A DNA stretch of 64,000 nucleotides from Terana coerulea. Lineage: Eukaryota > Basidiomycota > Agaricomycetes > Polyporales > Phanerochaetaceae. Shown here piece by piece: positions 1 to 13,953 of this stretch (its first letter is position 1; each line of letters begins with the position of its first letter). The stretch spans positions 1 to 64,000 of the forward strand of contig JAKOGH010001201.1 in assembly GCA_024811115.1 (NCBI GenBank), in the 5' to 3' direction. The notes under the pieces are model-generated. The model worked only from the letters and a program-made list of their open reading frames with translations. It had not been told where the DNA came from and searched no databases. A program made the position numbers and the translations under genes.

Positions 1-284
1 TGTAGAAGTGCAGCGCATACGGCGCGTACACTCCTAGGGCCTAGAGGAAGCTAGGATGGTTACTCACCTGTAGGTTGGTTGAATACACGTTAGTGGGTTG
101 AGAGTTGTAAGAGTCTTATTAGAGTATGGCGCAGAGGCTGCCTTATATACAATACTGGGTGGCTGTACTACAAACAGACACAAATAGATACCAGGACAAT
201 AGACAATAGGCATCGTCATGGTGGAACCTGGTAGAACAATAGAGAAGATGAGCAGAGCGCTTACGGCGTCTATCTGACTCAACA
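1..284 (-). repeat. LTR (3' LTR of the element)
   Basis: It starts TGTAGAAGTG and ends CTCAACA, so it has TG..CA termini. It matches 6142-6433 along its whole length, with roughly ten substitutions and a few short indels. The element is read on the minus strand, so this copy is the downstream LTR. Confidence 0.93.
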
Positions 285-302
285 CTCCTCCTAACCTAGC
301 AC
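285..302 (-). other. Candidate polypurine tract
   Basis: On the minus strand the bases just before the 3' LTR end in AGGTTAGGAGGAG, a purine-rich stretch at the place where plus-strand priming occurs in LTR elements. Confidence 0.6.
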
Positions 303-369
303 GGCTGCTTGCGCTGGTTTAGTCGCGCTAGTTAGCAGCGATGCAAAGTCCGACACTGGTCGGAACTTC

Positions 370-3300
370 TCAATCTTGACCCTGCAGATTCTTGGTAAAG
401 ATATCTGCGGGATTGTCAACGCCAGGTACGAAGAGTACTTCGACGTGGCCAGCCGACGACATCGCGAATGTAGTGGTAGCGAATGTCGATGTGCTTAGTG
501 CACTTTTCGTAACGGGATTTTCCGAGGCGAATAGAGCGCCCTGGTTGTCGCTGCAGATGGGTACTTTCTCGAAGTTGTAACCGAGTTCAGAGAGGATATT
601 TCGAATCCACATGACTTCTCGGGAGCAGTCGCTGAGTGCCATGTATTCGGCATCTTTAGTCGACGTTGCTACAGACTTCGTGCGAAGAGCTCCAGTTAAA
701 AGCTCCTCCTGCAAGCATTAGCAGGAAGCCAGTCTGAGAGCGGCGGTTGGAAGCAGCCGCCCAATCTGCATCGGTGTACGCCACCAAGCCTAACCCGGAA
801 GAGCCGTCCTCGAGTGTGTAGTTGAGTGCCTGACAGGTAGCGGCAGATGTACAGCGCTGTTCAGGTGGTCTTCGGACGGGTTCGCACTGAACTGTGCGAG
901 CTTTGTGACAGCGTACGCAATGTCCGGTCGTGTACCGAGCATGATATAAAGGAGTGAGCCTATCGCAATTTGGAAACGGCTCTGGCGAGCTTTGTTTAGC
1001 TCTCCTTCATTCGGTTGAGGGATATAACCCTCGGGAGCGGAGTCTTTGCCATTTTGGCATTGGTCTGGCCGCAGCGTTCGAGTACCTTGTCGAGGTAGGC
1101 GCATTGATCAATCAGCGATTTTGTCGCCAACTTGTTGTATGTGCATGCGCAGAAACTCCTTTACGTTGCCCATATCGCGACACTCCCACCGTTGCAATGA
1201 AGGACTCCTTTTCTTGGAGTACTTTTGCCTTGCTGCGTCCGTGAATATAGCGTCGTCAACATAGACTACGGCGATGACCATGTTATTGCCTGCATGCCTG
1301 ACGTATACGCCAGCATCGGACTTCAGTCTTTTGAAGCCGAGCTCAGCCATAGACTTGCTAAGGGCTTTCCACCAGGACAGTCCTGCGCTTAAGCCCGTAA
1401 AGGGCACGACGGAGACGAAGCACCATGTGCTTTTTCCCGTGAGCAGGAAAGCCATCCGGTTGTTGTTGTAGATCTCCTCATCTAACAGTCCGTACAAATA
1501 TGCGTTGCGCACATCGAGGCCAGTAAGAAAGAAGCCCGAGTCACTGCAAGGGCAAGTACGAATCTAACGGTTTCAAACCGTATGACTGGAGAGAAGATTT
1601 TGTCATAGTCGATTCCTCAATTTGAGAGAAGCCGCGAGCTACAAGTCGCGCTTTCTTTCGACCATCTGATTTCTGCATCAAAAACCCATCGGTTCTTGAT
1701 GACGCGTTTGCCTTTCGGCCGCGGGGCGGAAGTTCGAATACGCCTCTTTGCTTAATGCATCGAGTTCATCTTTGCATGCAGCACGCCATTCTGCTGTTTT
1801 GCAGGCAGGCGGTTTATGTCGCGTAAAGTCCAGTCTCGGACTGAAGACTTTGTTGCGTCAGGATCGACTGCTTGGGCAAGCAAATAATTGTAGAAATTTA
1901 CTCCTCCCTTCCCGGCACAGTCGTGCCAGTACGTCATCTGACACTGGGCTTTCGCTTCCAGTGTCTCCAGTGGGCTCAGTGATATCCGGAACAGGTTCGA
2001 ACTGTTCGGATGTAGAAGGGCTAGCAGGACGTGTGGCGGGGACACTGTCGGGCTGCTTGCTAGACTGACCGCGCCTTCGTAGCTAACCTTGGTGGGCTTG
2101 GTCTGGCCAGTCTGCTTTTCCCAACTACGGATACCTCTATCGGCACCTAAAATCCGTGACGGTGCTTGTGACTGATCGTCGGAGCCTGGATTTTTGACTG
2201 GGATCCTTCGTACGCGAGTATCTACGCCGCGGCCCGGGAATAACTGGTGGTGCCAGTACCTGCGGATCTTCTGCGGGTGGTGTCGCTCGCGACGAAGCGG
2301 ACTCGGGCTACGCCCAACTAGGGGCTTAGGGGTTGAACCGTCGTTCAACCGCTCGGTCTCTTTTTGGCGGAAGGAGGGTTAGGGCGAGGTGCAGCTCGCC
2401 GTTTAGGCGGTGGCGCATCGTCGTCACTATCGTCTGATCCTGCACCTTGCGAAGACTCACTGTCGTTCGCGTTTTTGGTGTTTTCGCGTAGGCGGGTCAG
2501 GCCGCGCGGGCATTTTGCCGTCAGGACACTTGGGAAATAAGTTTCGCACCACTCGACCTGAGTTGAGCGAAACACGACGTTGTTGGGTCCTCATGAAGGT
2601 CCAACCGTGCTCGTCGTGTCCGATGTATGTCATCATTTCGGACTTAGGCTGTAGTTTGTTCTTTCGAACATCGGCAGGGATAAAGACCCATGCACCGCAG
2701 CCAAATACGCGGATGTTATCAGCGCGTGGTTTTTTCACCCGTAAGTGCCTCATAAGGCGTAACCCATTTAATCGTGAAGCGGGGGTGCGGTTGTAAAGCA
2801 CTGTTGCGTGCATAACCGCAAATTCCCACCACGAAGGAGGAATGCAAGCTGTAAAGCGCATAGCCTCGGCTTTGTCCATGAGGGTTCGATTGAACCGCTC
2901 AGCGCGTCCATTCTGCTGTGGAGTATGGGGAGCGCTAGTTAGGATTTTAATCCCTTCGTCCTTTAGCATTTGAATGAATGTGTTTGATTTATATTCTCCC
3001 CTGCATCCGACATCCAGCTCTCGACATTAGCTTTATGCTGGTTTTGAACCATAGCAAGAAAGTTTTTTGTTGCTTGGATGGCGACGGATTTTAGCCTTAT
3101 GCAAATAATCCATGCATGCGACGTATAATCATCGACAAAGGTGATGATATACTTGTACCGGTGATATGAATCGACCGGAAATTCTTTCAAGTCACTGTGA
3201 ATGAGCTCAAAAGGTCGCGATGCTCGTCGAGGGCGTAGGCGGGAAAGAGCGATTATGCATCTTTCCTTGTGCGCAGCCAGAGCAGGGTGAGTCCGACTTG

Positions 3301-3858
3301 TAGTCGAAATCAGGACATTCCGTCGTTGCTGACGGAAGTTGACGTAGGATCCAGCTCAGAGGGGGTGTCCAAAACGTCTATGCATTGTTTCGTGTGAGAC
3401 TAGCGCAAGGCTGTCTCGGTCAGTGTCTAAATAGTACACTGTTGCGTTTTGGATAAAGCGGCACGAATTGCAATAATTCCTGGCGATTATCACCGTCAGG
3501 ATTTTCAAAGTGGTTGCGTCACCCTCAATTAACCGGTTCTGTCGTAGCAGCTGGCCAAGCGAGATTAGATTCATGTCTTTTTGTGAAGGCATGAGTCGAA
3601 CATTTTCAGTAAGACTTTAATCGTTCTACTTGTCGCGCTAGGACGGTAGTTGATAACGGAGTCACCTTCCTCAGAGATAGTTACATGCCCATTAGCCGTT
3701 TGAACGACAATTGGGTCAATGTTGCGCAAGTTGCGCAGTAGACTTCTTTGACCGGTGAAGTGGAAAGACGCTCCTGAGTCGAGCAGCCAATCACTTGATT
3801 TTGCAAGGTTTTTACCTTTGCAGCTCTGACACGCGTTAAATAACTTTTGTGCACACAT
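370..3858 (-). pseudogene. Pol region: protease, integrase, reverse transcriptase, RNase H (broken)
   Basis: Protease: WLLDSGASFHF at about 3789-3760. Pre-integrase: ETMHRRFGHPL near 3390-3356. Integrase core: FVDDYTSHAW near 3140, SDAGEN near 3010 and PQQNGRAERFNRT near 2920-2880, which together hold the D, D, E residues. Reverse transcriptase: an RNAYLYGLLDEEIY block near 1510-1470 and the catalytic YVDD at about 1263-1252. RNase H: STKDAEYMALSD near 665 and the closing FVPGVDNPADIFTKNLQ near 430-380. Frames change between blocks (for example near 2960, 2350, 1560, 1105 and 500), so the polyprotein is not intact. Confidence 0.92.
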
Positions 3859-3993
3859 CGGTCTGGTATTTGAAGGAAACCGGCTCCATTCAATATAGTA
3901 GCATACATGTGGTATCTACTATTTAATCCAGCCCGCCGAGACGCTGCGCAATCAGCTGCAAAGTATCGGTCAGTGGGATGCACGAGTGCAGAG

Positions 3994-5963
3994 TTAGAGG
4001 ACGTACTCGAAGTACGCGTCGATGATGTCCTGGTGGATCTCTCGATCGTCCATCAGGCATCCAGCGAACTGGTCGTCGACGTCGCTGTCGTTGTCCTCGT
4101 TTCCGAAGGACACGGCGTCCTCGATGTCAGGGTGGTCGCGGGTGTCGGCCGTCCTCCCTGTCGAGCGACATTTGCATGTCGACCTCGTCGGACCAGATGA
4201 TCGGCGAGGATTCGCGCGAGCTGCGCTTAGCGGGCGAGAAGAGCTGCCCTCGACGAACTCCGGCTCAGCAAACTTTCGTTTGAGAGCGACGTTGTTCGAG
4301 TCGATGCGGGCGTCGAGCTCGGCGATGCGAGCATCGAGCATGCGCTTGGCGTAGTCGAGGTCGGCCTGTTTGGCGCGACGAGCCTTCTCTCGCGGCCTCA
4401 TCCTCAGCGGCGGTGGCGGTGAACTCGCTTTCCTGGGTGGTCGCCAGTTTGACAAGCTGGTGTCGCTCCCATCGGGCGTGCCCGCGACGCTTCTGGTCGA
4501 GGGTCGAGCCCTTGTTCAGGGCGGCGTTTTTGTCCGCGATCCACTGCTTGCGAGCAAGCTTGCGGAGATCTGCAGCCTCGCGAAGCTGGGCCTTGTGCAG
4601 AGTCTGGTACTCGTCATCCTCATCGAGGATTGCTAACAATTTAGTTAGCCTGGGAGATCGTCAGAGTGAACTCCTGTTGGAATTCTAACTCACGGACAGA
4701 GTTCGCAAATTCGCGGTGCTCAATATCCCGCATGGCATCGGCACGATGAGCGTTGTGCTCGTTGGCGTCGATGACCTCCTCGAGGTCCGGATGCGCTCCT
4801 GGGACCCGGCGACTCCAAGCTTCTCAGCAAGAGATAGTGCCTTGCGGGCGGGGAACTGGTTGCCGTTGCCGAGCCAGAGCTCGCGCTCTCCTTCGATGCG
4901 AGACTGAATCTCTTCGGCCTCGGATTTTGGGGAGAGCGGGATGTCGGGGGCAAAGTCGTTTACCACCGGTATAACCGGGCGGCAATGTAGGAGTGACCGT
5001 GGTCAGCATCCTGGGCCTTTCCCTTGCCCGCGCGCTTGCCGCGCTGGGTTTTCTTTCCCTTGCCATTACCGGCACCGTTCTGCTGCTGCTGCTGCCCTTG
5101 CGGGCGCTGCTGCTGCTTGAACTGAGGATCCTTCCCCTTGTTCTTGACGGCGGTGACAGCGTTTAGCGGACTCGGTCTGCTTCACGCTGGCCACCGGAAA
5201 GCTTTCGCTGCTCCCATGCAGCGATGAGTTGCTGCCCATATATCTTGGGCTCAGGGGCCCCATCCGGGGTAGGAGTCAGCGCTGTGTCTACCATTTTTGG
5301 TTCAGCGTGGTGACGGTGGCGATGTGCTTACCATACCCTGGTGTCTTCGAAATGAGGAGCATCAGGTGTATGTAATCGTCCACCTGCGCATGCGCTGCAT
5401 CTAGGCCGGTCGACATGTGCCTGGATCTTAGCGACCGCAGGGCTGGAGACTGATCCTCGGGGATGCGAGTTTCCAGGAGGCCCCTGAAGTCAGCGTAGGC
5501 CGTACCCAGAGTATTCTGGGTGTAGGTCGACTGTAGTGACTCGTACAGAGCCTTGGCGGTCGTTTCGTTCTTCACTGACTGTCCGATCTGGTATGTCAAG
5601 CGAAGGCGGATGAAGCCCATGGCCCGGAGGTCGTCGTTGATCCAGTCGTCGAGCTTGTCGACGGCCCTGGAGTGCTCATGCTCGTTGCCAGGTACTTCGC
5701 CAGTGGCGGGGAGCCCAGCAGTGTTTGGGGTGGCGGGCGAGCGGGGGATGCCAGGACAGTGCGAATAAGACCGGCACCGTCGGCTGAGTCGTCAAGAGCT
5801 GCCGAGAGATGCCCTGAGTGCCCAGGAACGACTTCAAGGTGTCGTTCCAGTGCTCCCAGTTGGTTCTGTCGAGGACGGGGACAAGCTTCTCGAGTGAGGA
5901 AGACATTGTTGAGTTCGTAAAGACAGAACAGTCAGTACGATGTACTGACCTGGCTTTAGCCAA
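3994..5963 (-). pseudogene. Gag-like region of the Copia element (broken)
   Basis: The 5' part of the element's coding region, in at least four frames. Near 5905-5820 it has the LDRTNWEHW type start typical of fungal Copia Gag, which opens the UBN2/retrotrans-gag domain; 5620-5288 carries the helical middle of that domain (a YESLQSTYTQNT stretch followed by a DDYIHLM stretch). The 4.0-5.2 kb part is charged, with Glu/Arg-rich helix and an acidic end (EDNDSDVDDQF). I do not see a clear CCHC zinc knuckle. Frames change near 5680, 5270, 4960 and 4450. Confidence 0.75.
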
Positions 5964-6122
5964 GGAGAGGCCCCAAAGGGCACCCTCGTGCCTGCTCAGC
6001 TTGCCGGCGCAGACGGTGCGCTAGATAGCGCAACCGTCAGCGCACGATGGCAGCGAAGTAGGTACAGGCGAAGTATACCAATGAGCTGGTTGTTGCTGCC
6101 AGTGACGGCGCAATCAACCGCT

Positions 6123-6141
6123 GTCATCGGGGCTCATAACC
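6123..6141 (-). other. Candidate primer binding site
   Basis: Immediately inside the 5' LTR the minus strand reads GGTTATGAGCCCCGATGAC. The position is right for a tRNA primer binding site, and the start resembles the GGTATCAGAGC-type sites of many Copia elements. The matching tRNA was not identified. Confidence 0.5.
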
Positions 6142-6433
6142 TGTAGAAGTGCAGCGCATACAGCGGCGTACACTCCTACCGAGGCCTAGAGGAAGCTAGG
6201 ATAGTTACTCACCTGTAGGCTGGTATGGATACACGTAAGTGGGTTGAGAGTTGTAAGAGTCTTATTAGAGTATGGCGCAGAGGGCTGCCTTATATACAAT
6301 ACTGGGTGGCTGTACTACAAACAGACACAAATAGATACCAGGACAATAGACAATAGGTATCGTCATGGTGGAACCTGGTGGAACAATAGAGAAGATATGA
6401 GTAGAGCGCTTACGGCGTCTATCTGACTCAACA
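6142..6433 (-). repeat. LTR (5' LTR of the element)
   Basis: Near-identical copy of 1-284 with the same TGTAGAAGTG start and CTCAACA end. The small insertions near 6162 and 6177 and scattered substitutions show divergence since insertion. It should hold the promoter for minus-strand transcription of the element. Confidence 0.93.
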
Positions 6434-7281
6434 TGAGGGCTAACACCCCAGACTCAACAACATCGTTGATTCATATCTCCTCTACTCGCTCTACTCAAAG
6501 TCCCCTGCTCTCCCCAACCCCTCAAAGCATTCCTAGCAGGTGAGTATTAGAGTTTTGTGATATGAGGGTGTCGCACCTGGTACAGTTGTACTAGTTGTTG
6601 TTAACAGAAATAAGCTCAAGGAGGCAGGATTTGAGTCTGATTGATACCTATTTCATCCAACAGTTTGCTTTCCTGTGCTATATCTTAATCCTAATTCATG
6701 CATGGAGACTATGCCACATTTACTGGCCTTGCAGGATGTACTACATCACAACACCACATTATCTATCATGTTTACTTGCGTGTTATCTGCACAAAATGCG
6801 CTTATATTTCGTTTGCCGCCCAAATTCACGTGATGGTCACACAATGTCACAGGTAGTTGAAAGTGTACTGGGCATACCTTACTTGTGATGGCAGCATTGC
6901 CATGTATGGCAGTGTATAGTTCTCATAAAATACGCGCTAGTGGTCACTATCTGCTAATATGCTTGGTTTGTTATATATACACTTCACTAGTTCCAAAGAT
7001 ATGATCAAATCTTTATTGTGCTTCTAAGCCAAGGTGACGGGCTTTTGTCACCCACTGTAAAGCTACTAGCGAGTCTGTAATGGAAGCCACTAAGTGCCTT
7101 TTATTCAGCAGCCGGAGTGCTAAACCAGTTAGTGCCAGGACCTTGGGAACTAGGTGATTGCTCCGAGCAAGTGGATTGCTCAGTAGAATACGCCCTTCTG
7201 CAGTGTATGATTAAGAATTTATGAGAAACAGGGCAAATTATAATGATTACATTAGTAACATCATGAACTACCAAAAATAGC
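6434..7281. other. Non-coding stretch
   Basis: AT-richer DNA between the retrotransposon and the 3' end of the CCCH gene. The longest frame (6595-6888, +) has no recognisable domain and no coding bias that I can see. Part of 7000-7281 is probably 3' UTR of the minus-strand CCCH gene. Confidence 0.6.
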
Positions 7282-9638
7282 TCAGCCATCCATGCTGAAT
7301 AGGTCATCGTCATCTCCAGTCACCACCGGCCCACTCAACGGACTGAGTGTTCCATGCGCATTCTGTGAGCCCCGACCACTTGCAGTCCGAACAGCACCGT
7401 TACCGTTAATAGGTGCAGCTGATACTCCTGAGGCACGATTATCAGTTAATGAGCGACGATACTCATGTCGCGACGTACTTGAGGCTGCCGCTGAGTAAGA
7501 CAGCCGTGAGAACATGTTTTCTAGCCCGCTTGCAGAAGGCGCGATGGGGTTTTGGTCTGGGGGAGGCATCGCAGCCGTCCAATCCAACGATCCGCTGGAG
7601 ACATGACCGGAAGGCCTTGATGCTGGTGACAAGCCAGTACCACGACCGGGACTGAACGCGAGAGGGGTCGAAGGCGAGGCTACACTGGGTAGCGGAGGCA
7701 AGGCGTGGATTCTGGAGTAACCCGCGGCAAGGCCTTGCGGGAGACTCTGTCCGGGGGCATGGGCTTGTAAAGCGCGCGTTGAGGGCGATAACGCAGTCCG
7801 ATCTGTCTCTGTGTTGTAACCGTCCTGACCATTTGGTATTGGACGAGCAGAAGGATGTCGGTGGGCTTGCGAGAGGTAGACATCAGATGAGCCACCATCA
7901 TATGTAGTACCGGCAGCGAACGCATTCATGCCTGGCGGCGAGCGCGCTGCCCCTTCCAAGCCCGCAAGGCTGCTATACACGTTGTGGGATGCGGATATGA
8001 CGGTGGACTGGGGATGAACCGAAGAGATGCCAGCGTTGAGTGTTGTCCGTTGTTGAGCGGCCTTAGCGTTGATGTAGTGATGCAAGCTAGGGAGGAAGGC
8101 AGCGGATGCGTTAGAGGGAGCTAGAGGATCTTCAGCCCGCCCGCCAAATCCTGAGCTGCTCTGGAAAGAGCTGGGTGTGCCGTTACCAAGTCCCCCGCCA
8201 GAAACCCCGAGACCGCTCAGCGAGGCGTCAGATCCAACAGCCTCGCTCCTGGTGTCCGTCCATATCGACCTAATGTCCTGCAAGAGAGATGGAGCGGGAA
8301 CGGAGTGCGAATGGCGATGGTGATGGCCGTCGAACGGAAGCTCCCTCGAGCCGGTGGCTTCGTTGTCCTGGGCAGGAACAGACGGACGAAAGGATGCTGT
8401 TCGCGAATATCGTCTTGACCTCTCCTCCGGCGTCAGCAACTCCGACAGAGATCCCGGTATAAACTCCTCCAATTCGCCATCCTCAACGACTATTTCGTCT
8501 TGTAGTGAATACGCAGGACCGTATCGATTTCTAAGTTGGCTTGGGCCTTGCACATCTGATGCCCAGTTCACTACTCCGAGAGATGCAGAAAGTCCAGACC
8601 GAGCCTTGAAATCCGTGGGCCGGTGCTGGTCCTGAGCGATGAAGAACGACTGGGATCCTGGGGCTGAAAAGGGCGACGTAGATACATTTGCTAGCCCGGG
8701 AGAAGTGGTAGGCGATGCCCCGTTTCGCTGCAGCATATTCCCTTCCCTTGGTGAATGGGGAGGAGATGCAACGTGGTTCAAGGCAGAGGTGCCGAGGCCA
8801 GTAACGAGGCCTTCAACACGTCGAGGAGACAGTGGATGGAGTGTGTTTTGTGCCATGTCGGTGGCTTCTTTGCTCTCCTCCAACCTGGCTGTCTCGCTGA
8901 CCGCTCCCTCCGATGTAAGGGTAGAACCCTCGGAAGGAAGTAAAGAGGAAGGCTTTCCCTGCGCAGGTGCGCTGGGCAACTTGTTGCTTTCATCTGGGAG
9001 GCCGAAGGAGACAAAGTCCGTATTTTGTACAGGAGGAGCGGGGGCGGATGGAGAGAGTGTAGCTTTTAAGGGCATGGGGATACCAGAACGAGAAGACGAG
9101 AGCGAACGTGTAGGTGCGGTGGACCCAGACAATAACGCGCTTCGCGAACCTGCACCGCCGTTCTGTGGGCCCTGGTTGGCAGCCTTTGGCATCCGACCGC
9201 CTCTATGTCCATCCCTGCCCGATGCGTTCGCAGCGCTGGCAGCGGCTTGGGCAGCCTTCTTGTTCTTCCTGTCCATCGATATGCTCTGTCCGGGCAAAAT
9301 ATGGGCAAGTGCGCACTTGTGCCCGAACTTGCAGTTTCCCTTCACAAACCACGCACAGACTTCCTTCTGCTGACCAGGCTCCGTAATATTGTGCGAGAAG
9401 GGACAGGAGGAGCCGGCTGTGCATGATCCCACTTTGAAAAATTTGCAGGGAACATGGGACAAGTCCTTGGCTTGGAGAAGCGTCGTTGATACCAACATGG
9501 AGCACAGATATGACTATGGAACGTACTCTTTGCAGACCCCTTGGCCTTGGATGACCTGTCCTTTTCCCTGTCTCCACCCCGGTCAGTATCCTTCGAGAGG
9601 TCTTGGGAATGGTCATCCTTCCCGGTATCGGAGTCCAT
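7282..9638 (-). CDS. CCCH zinc-finger protein (Lee1-like)
   Basis: Two exons, 9638-9527 and 9470-7282, with a 56-nt GTACGT..AG intron; splicing joins SAK to TKDLSHVPCKFF and gives 766 residues. After an Asp/Lys-rich start, two C-x7/8-C-x5-C-x3-H fingers follow (residues about 46-95): CKFFKVGSCTAGSSCPFSH and CAWFVKGNCKFGHKCALAH. The remaining 650 residues are Ser/Pro/Gly-rich with no folded domain and end in an acidic DDDDLFSMDG tail. Fungal proteins with this N-terminal finger pair (Lee1 type) are thought to bind nucleic acid; the target is unknown here. The ATG at 9638 is chosen because it is the first in frame with the spliced fingers. Confidence 0.85.
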
Positions 9639-11516
<1,878 letters not shown>

Positions 11517-11949
11517 TCCGGGAAGCGCAACAAAGGATACCCTCAGCAGCGAATGGATACGAGACGCTTTGCCGGTCGTACCGCCTGGAAGAGAGCCGCA
11601 CAGCATCGTAGAATTCTGTATGAAATAGTAGTAATTTAGCACCTAATGTGACAGTAATTTGTGGCTTCAGCGCGGGGAGGAAGAGCGGACGGGACCGTGG
11701 CGAGAGTCGTGCGGATGGCCTGGTCTACGCCTGGCCAAAGGAATCGGCCGAAGTGCGCATCACCGGCACGTGAAATCCGTTCTATGTGGGGTAGCGCCCG
11801 ACGTCGCCCCGCAAAAGTGAAAGAGGGGGCCGTCCTCAAGAGCCGACTCATGATCTGCTTCCGCTGAATATCTGGTTCCCTGCTCTCCTTCTCAACCTAC
11901 ATGCTTTCGGACCACCGCTCTCACTCGGTACCCCCTTCCTGCTGCCACC
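11517..11949. other. Intergenic, MAP kinase to dehydrogenase kinase
   Basis: 433 nt with no gene-like frame. It should contain the MAP kinase 3' UTR and the next gene's promoter. A pyrimidine-rich run with TTCTCAACCT lies just before the 11950 start. Confidence 0.5.
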
Positions 11950-13713
11950 ATGTCTTTCCGAATGTCTAAGTCGCTCTGGGACAAGATACACCACTTTGCT
12001 TCATTTCCGCAGACGGGAGGTATGTCCGACTCCTTGCCACCGGTGTCAATTGAGCCAACGGCACTTCAGTGTCTTTGCAGCAAATGGTGTTGTTTGGTCA
12101 GAATCCCAGTCAAGGCACGTTGTTGAAAGCTAGCCAGTTCTTGCTCGGTACGTGTCGACCATACATTGCTCTCACAGGCTGCCCGGGCTTCAGCGACTCA
12201 CTCTATTTTCTTGCAGAGGAGCTACCAATTCGTCTCGCTCATAGGGTAAAGGAGTTGGATGAACTTCCGCATAATCTGAGTGATATGCCCTCTATCAAGA
12301 AGGTGAAGGACTGGTATGCGCACTCGTTTGAGGTATCGTGGCGTCACTCCCTCAGGGTACTCCTGTTCCTGATGAGTTTGTGCAGGAGTTGATCAACTAC
12401 GCGCCAATATCCCTACCTCCCCATCTTCGGGAGGCGTTGACAGTCGCCGCCCCTAACCAGGCCGCTCTACCAGAATCTACGCCCAACCCTTCTCTAACCT
12501 ACTTTTCCGACGACTACCTTACTCCTAGCACTGGGTCTTCATACGGCGCGAATGGAGCCAACGGTAGTGGCAAAGGCCACCATCAGAAAATGCGTATTCC
12601 CATGGAACGCAGGTGAGTGCCCAAAACTCTGATCCCTAGAGCTGTTTCTAAATACGTTGAAGAAGATATTTCGCCAACACGTCTGGTATCAGCTGGCCGC
12701 CAGAAGTACGGGACTACAACAAGAGATTCACGAAGACTCTCGAGATGATAAAGAAGCGCCACGACCCGACTGTCACAACAGTTGCACAGGGTGTTTTGGA
12801 ATGGAAGAGAAGTTGCAATGCACGAAACATTAACCTGGACGTGCAGCATTGGCTTGATCGTTTTTACCTGTCGCGTATTGGTATACGATTTTTGATTGGG
12901 CAACGTATGTGCAACGCAACTCAGAACTTCGGCCACTCACTGACATGATGACATAGATGTTGCTCTAAACACTCTACAGCCGCACCCCGATTATGTGGGA
13001 ATCATTTGCACAAGATCCGTAAGTCATTCGTCTGTATCTCTTGCCTCCGCTAGAGCAGCAATGCGTAGAACGTACACGATATTGTACATGAAGCGATTGA
13101 GAACTCAAGGCGAGTCAGCTCTCCGAGTCTGGTTGTTCCACAAACTCATCCACCAACCTAGATTCGTATGCGAGGAGCATTACGCCATGTTCAAAGGCCC
13201 GCCGGTACAGCTCATCTGTCCGAAAGATCTCTATTTCCCATACGTCCCCGGCCATTTGTCGCACATCGTCTTCGAGCTGCTGAAGAACTCCCTGCGCGCC
13301 GTCGTGGAACGATTCGGCCCGGAGAACGAGGACAGGTTCCCGCCCATCAAGGTCATCGTCGTGGAGGGGAAGGAAGACATCACAATTAAGATCTCGGATG
13401 AAGGCGGTGGGATCACGCGCAGCGCCATCCCTCTCATTTGGACGTATATGTACACGACCATGGAGGGGCAGAACATCGACCAGGACTTCCAGGCCAGCGA
13501 TTTCAAAGCTCCTATGGCCGGCTTTGGGTACGGATTGCCGCTTTCAAGATTGGTCAGTAGTCTCCGCTTTTCCTTCTTGTGCGTGCGCTCACCTATGTTT
13601 AGTATGCTCGGTATTTCGGTGGTGATCTGCGCTTGATCTCTATGGACGGGTTCGGGACGGATGTGTACATCCATCTGAACAAACTCTCGAGCAGCGCTGA
13701 GCCTCTGCCATAA
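11950..13713 (+). CDS. Mitochondrial pyruvate (or branched-chain ketoacid) dehydrogenase kinase
   Basis: Nine exons: 11950-12019, 12070-12147, 12217-12332, 12386-12612, 12666-12904, 12957-13018, 13069-13109, 13162-13552, 13603-13713, coding 444 residues in phase. The N-terminal four-helix regulatory domain includes [25 protein letters not shown] and the [17 protein letters not shown] region. The GHKL ATPase part shows the N-box [10 protein letters not shown]1 box DEGGGI, and [20 protein letters not shown]. It phosphorylates and turns off the E1 subunit of a mitochondrial 2-oxoacid dehydrogenase; a PDK call is favoured over BCKDK by overall similarity only. The intron after 13109 starts with GC, not GT. 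The start of the 12386 exon is the least certain junction. Confidence 0.94.
13110..13161 (+). other. GC-AG intron in the dehydrogenase kinase gene
   Basis: The intron reads AAG|GCGAGT ... CCTAG|ATTCG. Removing it joins EAIENS to [15 protein letters not shown], the sequence expected in this kinase family. No GT donor in the area keeps the frame and the conserved residues. Confidence 0.85.
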
Positions 13714-13953
13714 GTCGGGTCGCTAGCATCTTCATCGGACTTTGCGTCTTCAACACCACAATATCTGTAACATTGCAATTGTAATCTACATGTATACACA
13801 GTAGCATCATCGTTATTCTGCTCTGGATAATCCACTGTGCGCGGGAGATGATTATCGAAGAGTCGTACAAGTAGCGTCCAATAATGACATGGTGAGTACG
13901 GTATAAATTGACAAGAAATAAGCAGTCTTATTGTACGACGACTGCATGATAAG

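Larger units (their letters stand above)
1..6433 (-). mobile_element. Ty1/copia LTR retrotransposon, degenerate
   Basis: Two direct repeats of 284 and 292 nt bound a 5.86 kb interior. Read on the minus strand the interior gives, in order, a Gag-like part, an aspartic protease (DSGAS), a GAG-pre-integrase motif, an integrase core, reverse transcriptase (YVDD) and RNase H. Integrase before reverse transcriptase is the Copia/Pseudoviridae order. No long open frame survives: the domains lie in separate frames with several stops, so this copy cannot encode its own proteins. The left LTR begins at base 1 of the window, so the target-site duplication cannot be checked; bases after the right LTR are TGAGG. 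Confidence 0.95.

Noticed and set aside
6595..6888. 97-codon plus-strand frame next to the LTR
   Set aside because: Cys/Tyr/Leu-rich random-looking sequence, no splice or homology support.
8639..9373. 244-codon plus-strand frame
   Set aside because: It lies antisense to the CCCH protein's low-complexity body and has no domain; GC-rich Ser/Pro codons leave the opposite strand open.
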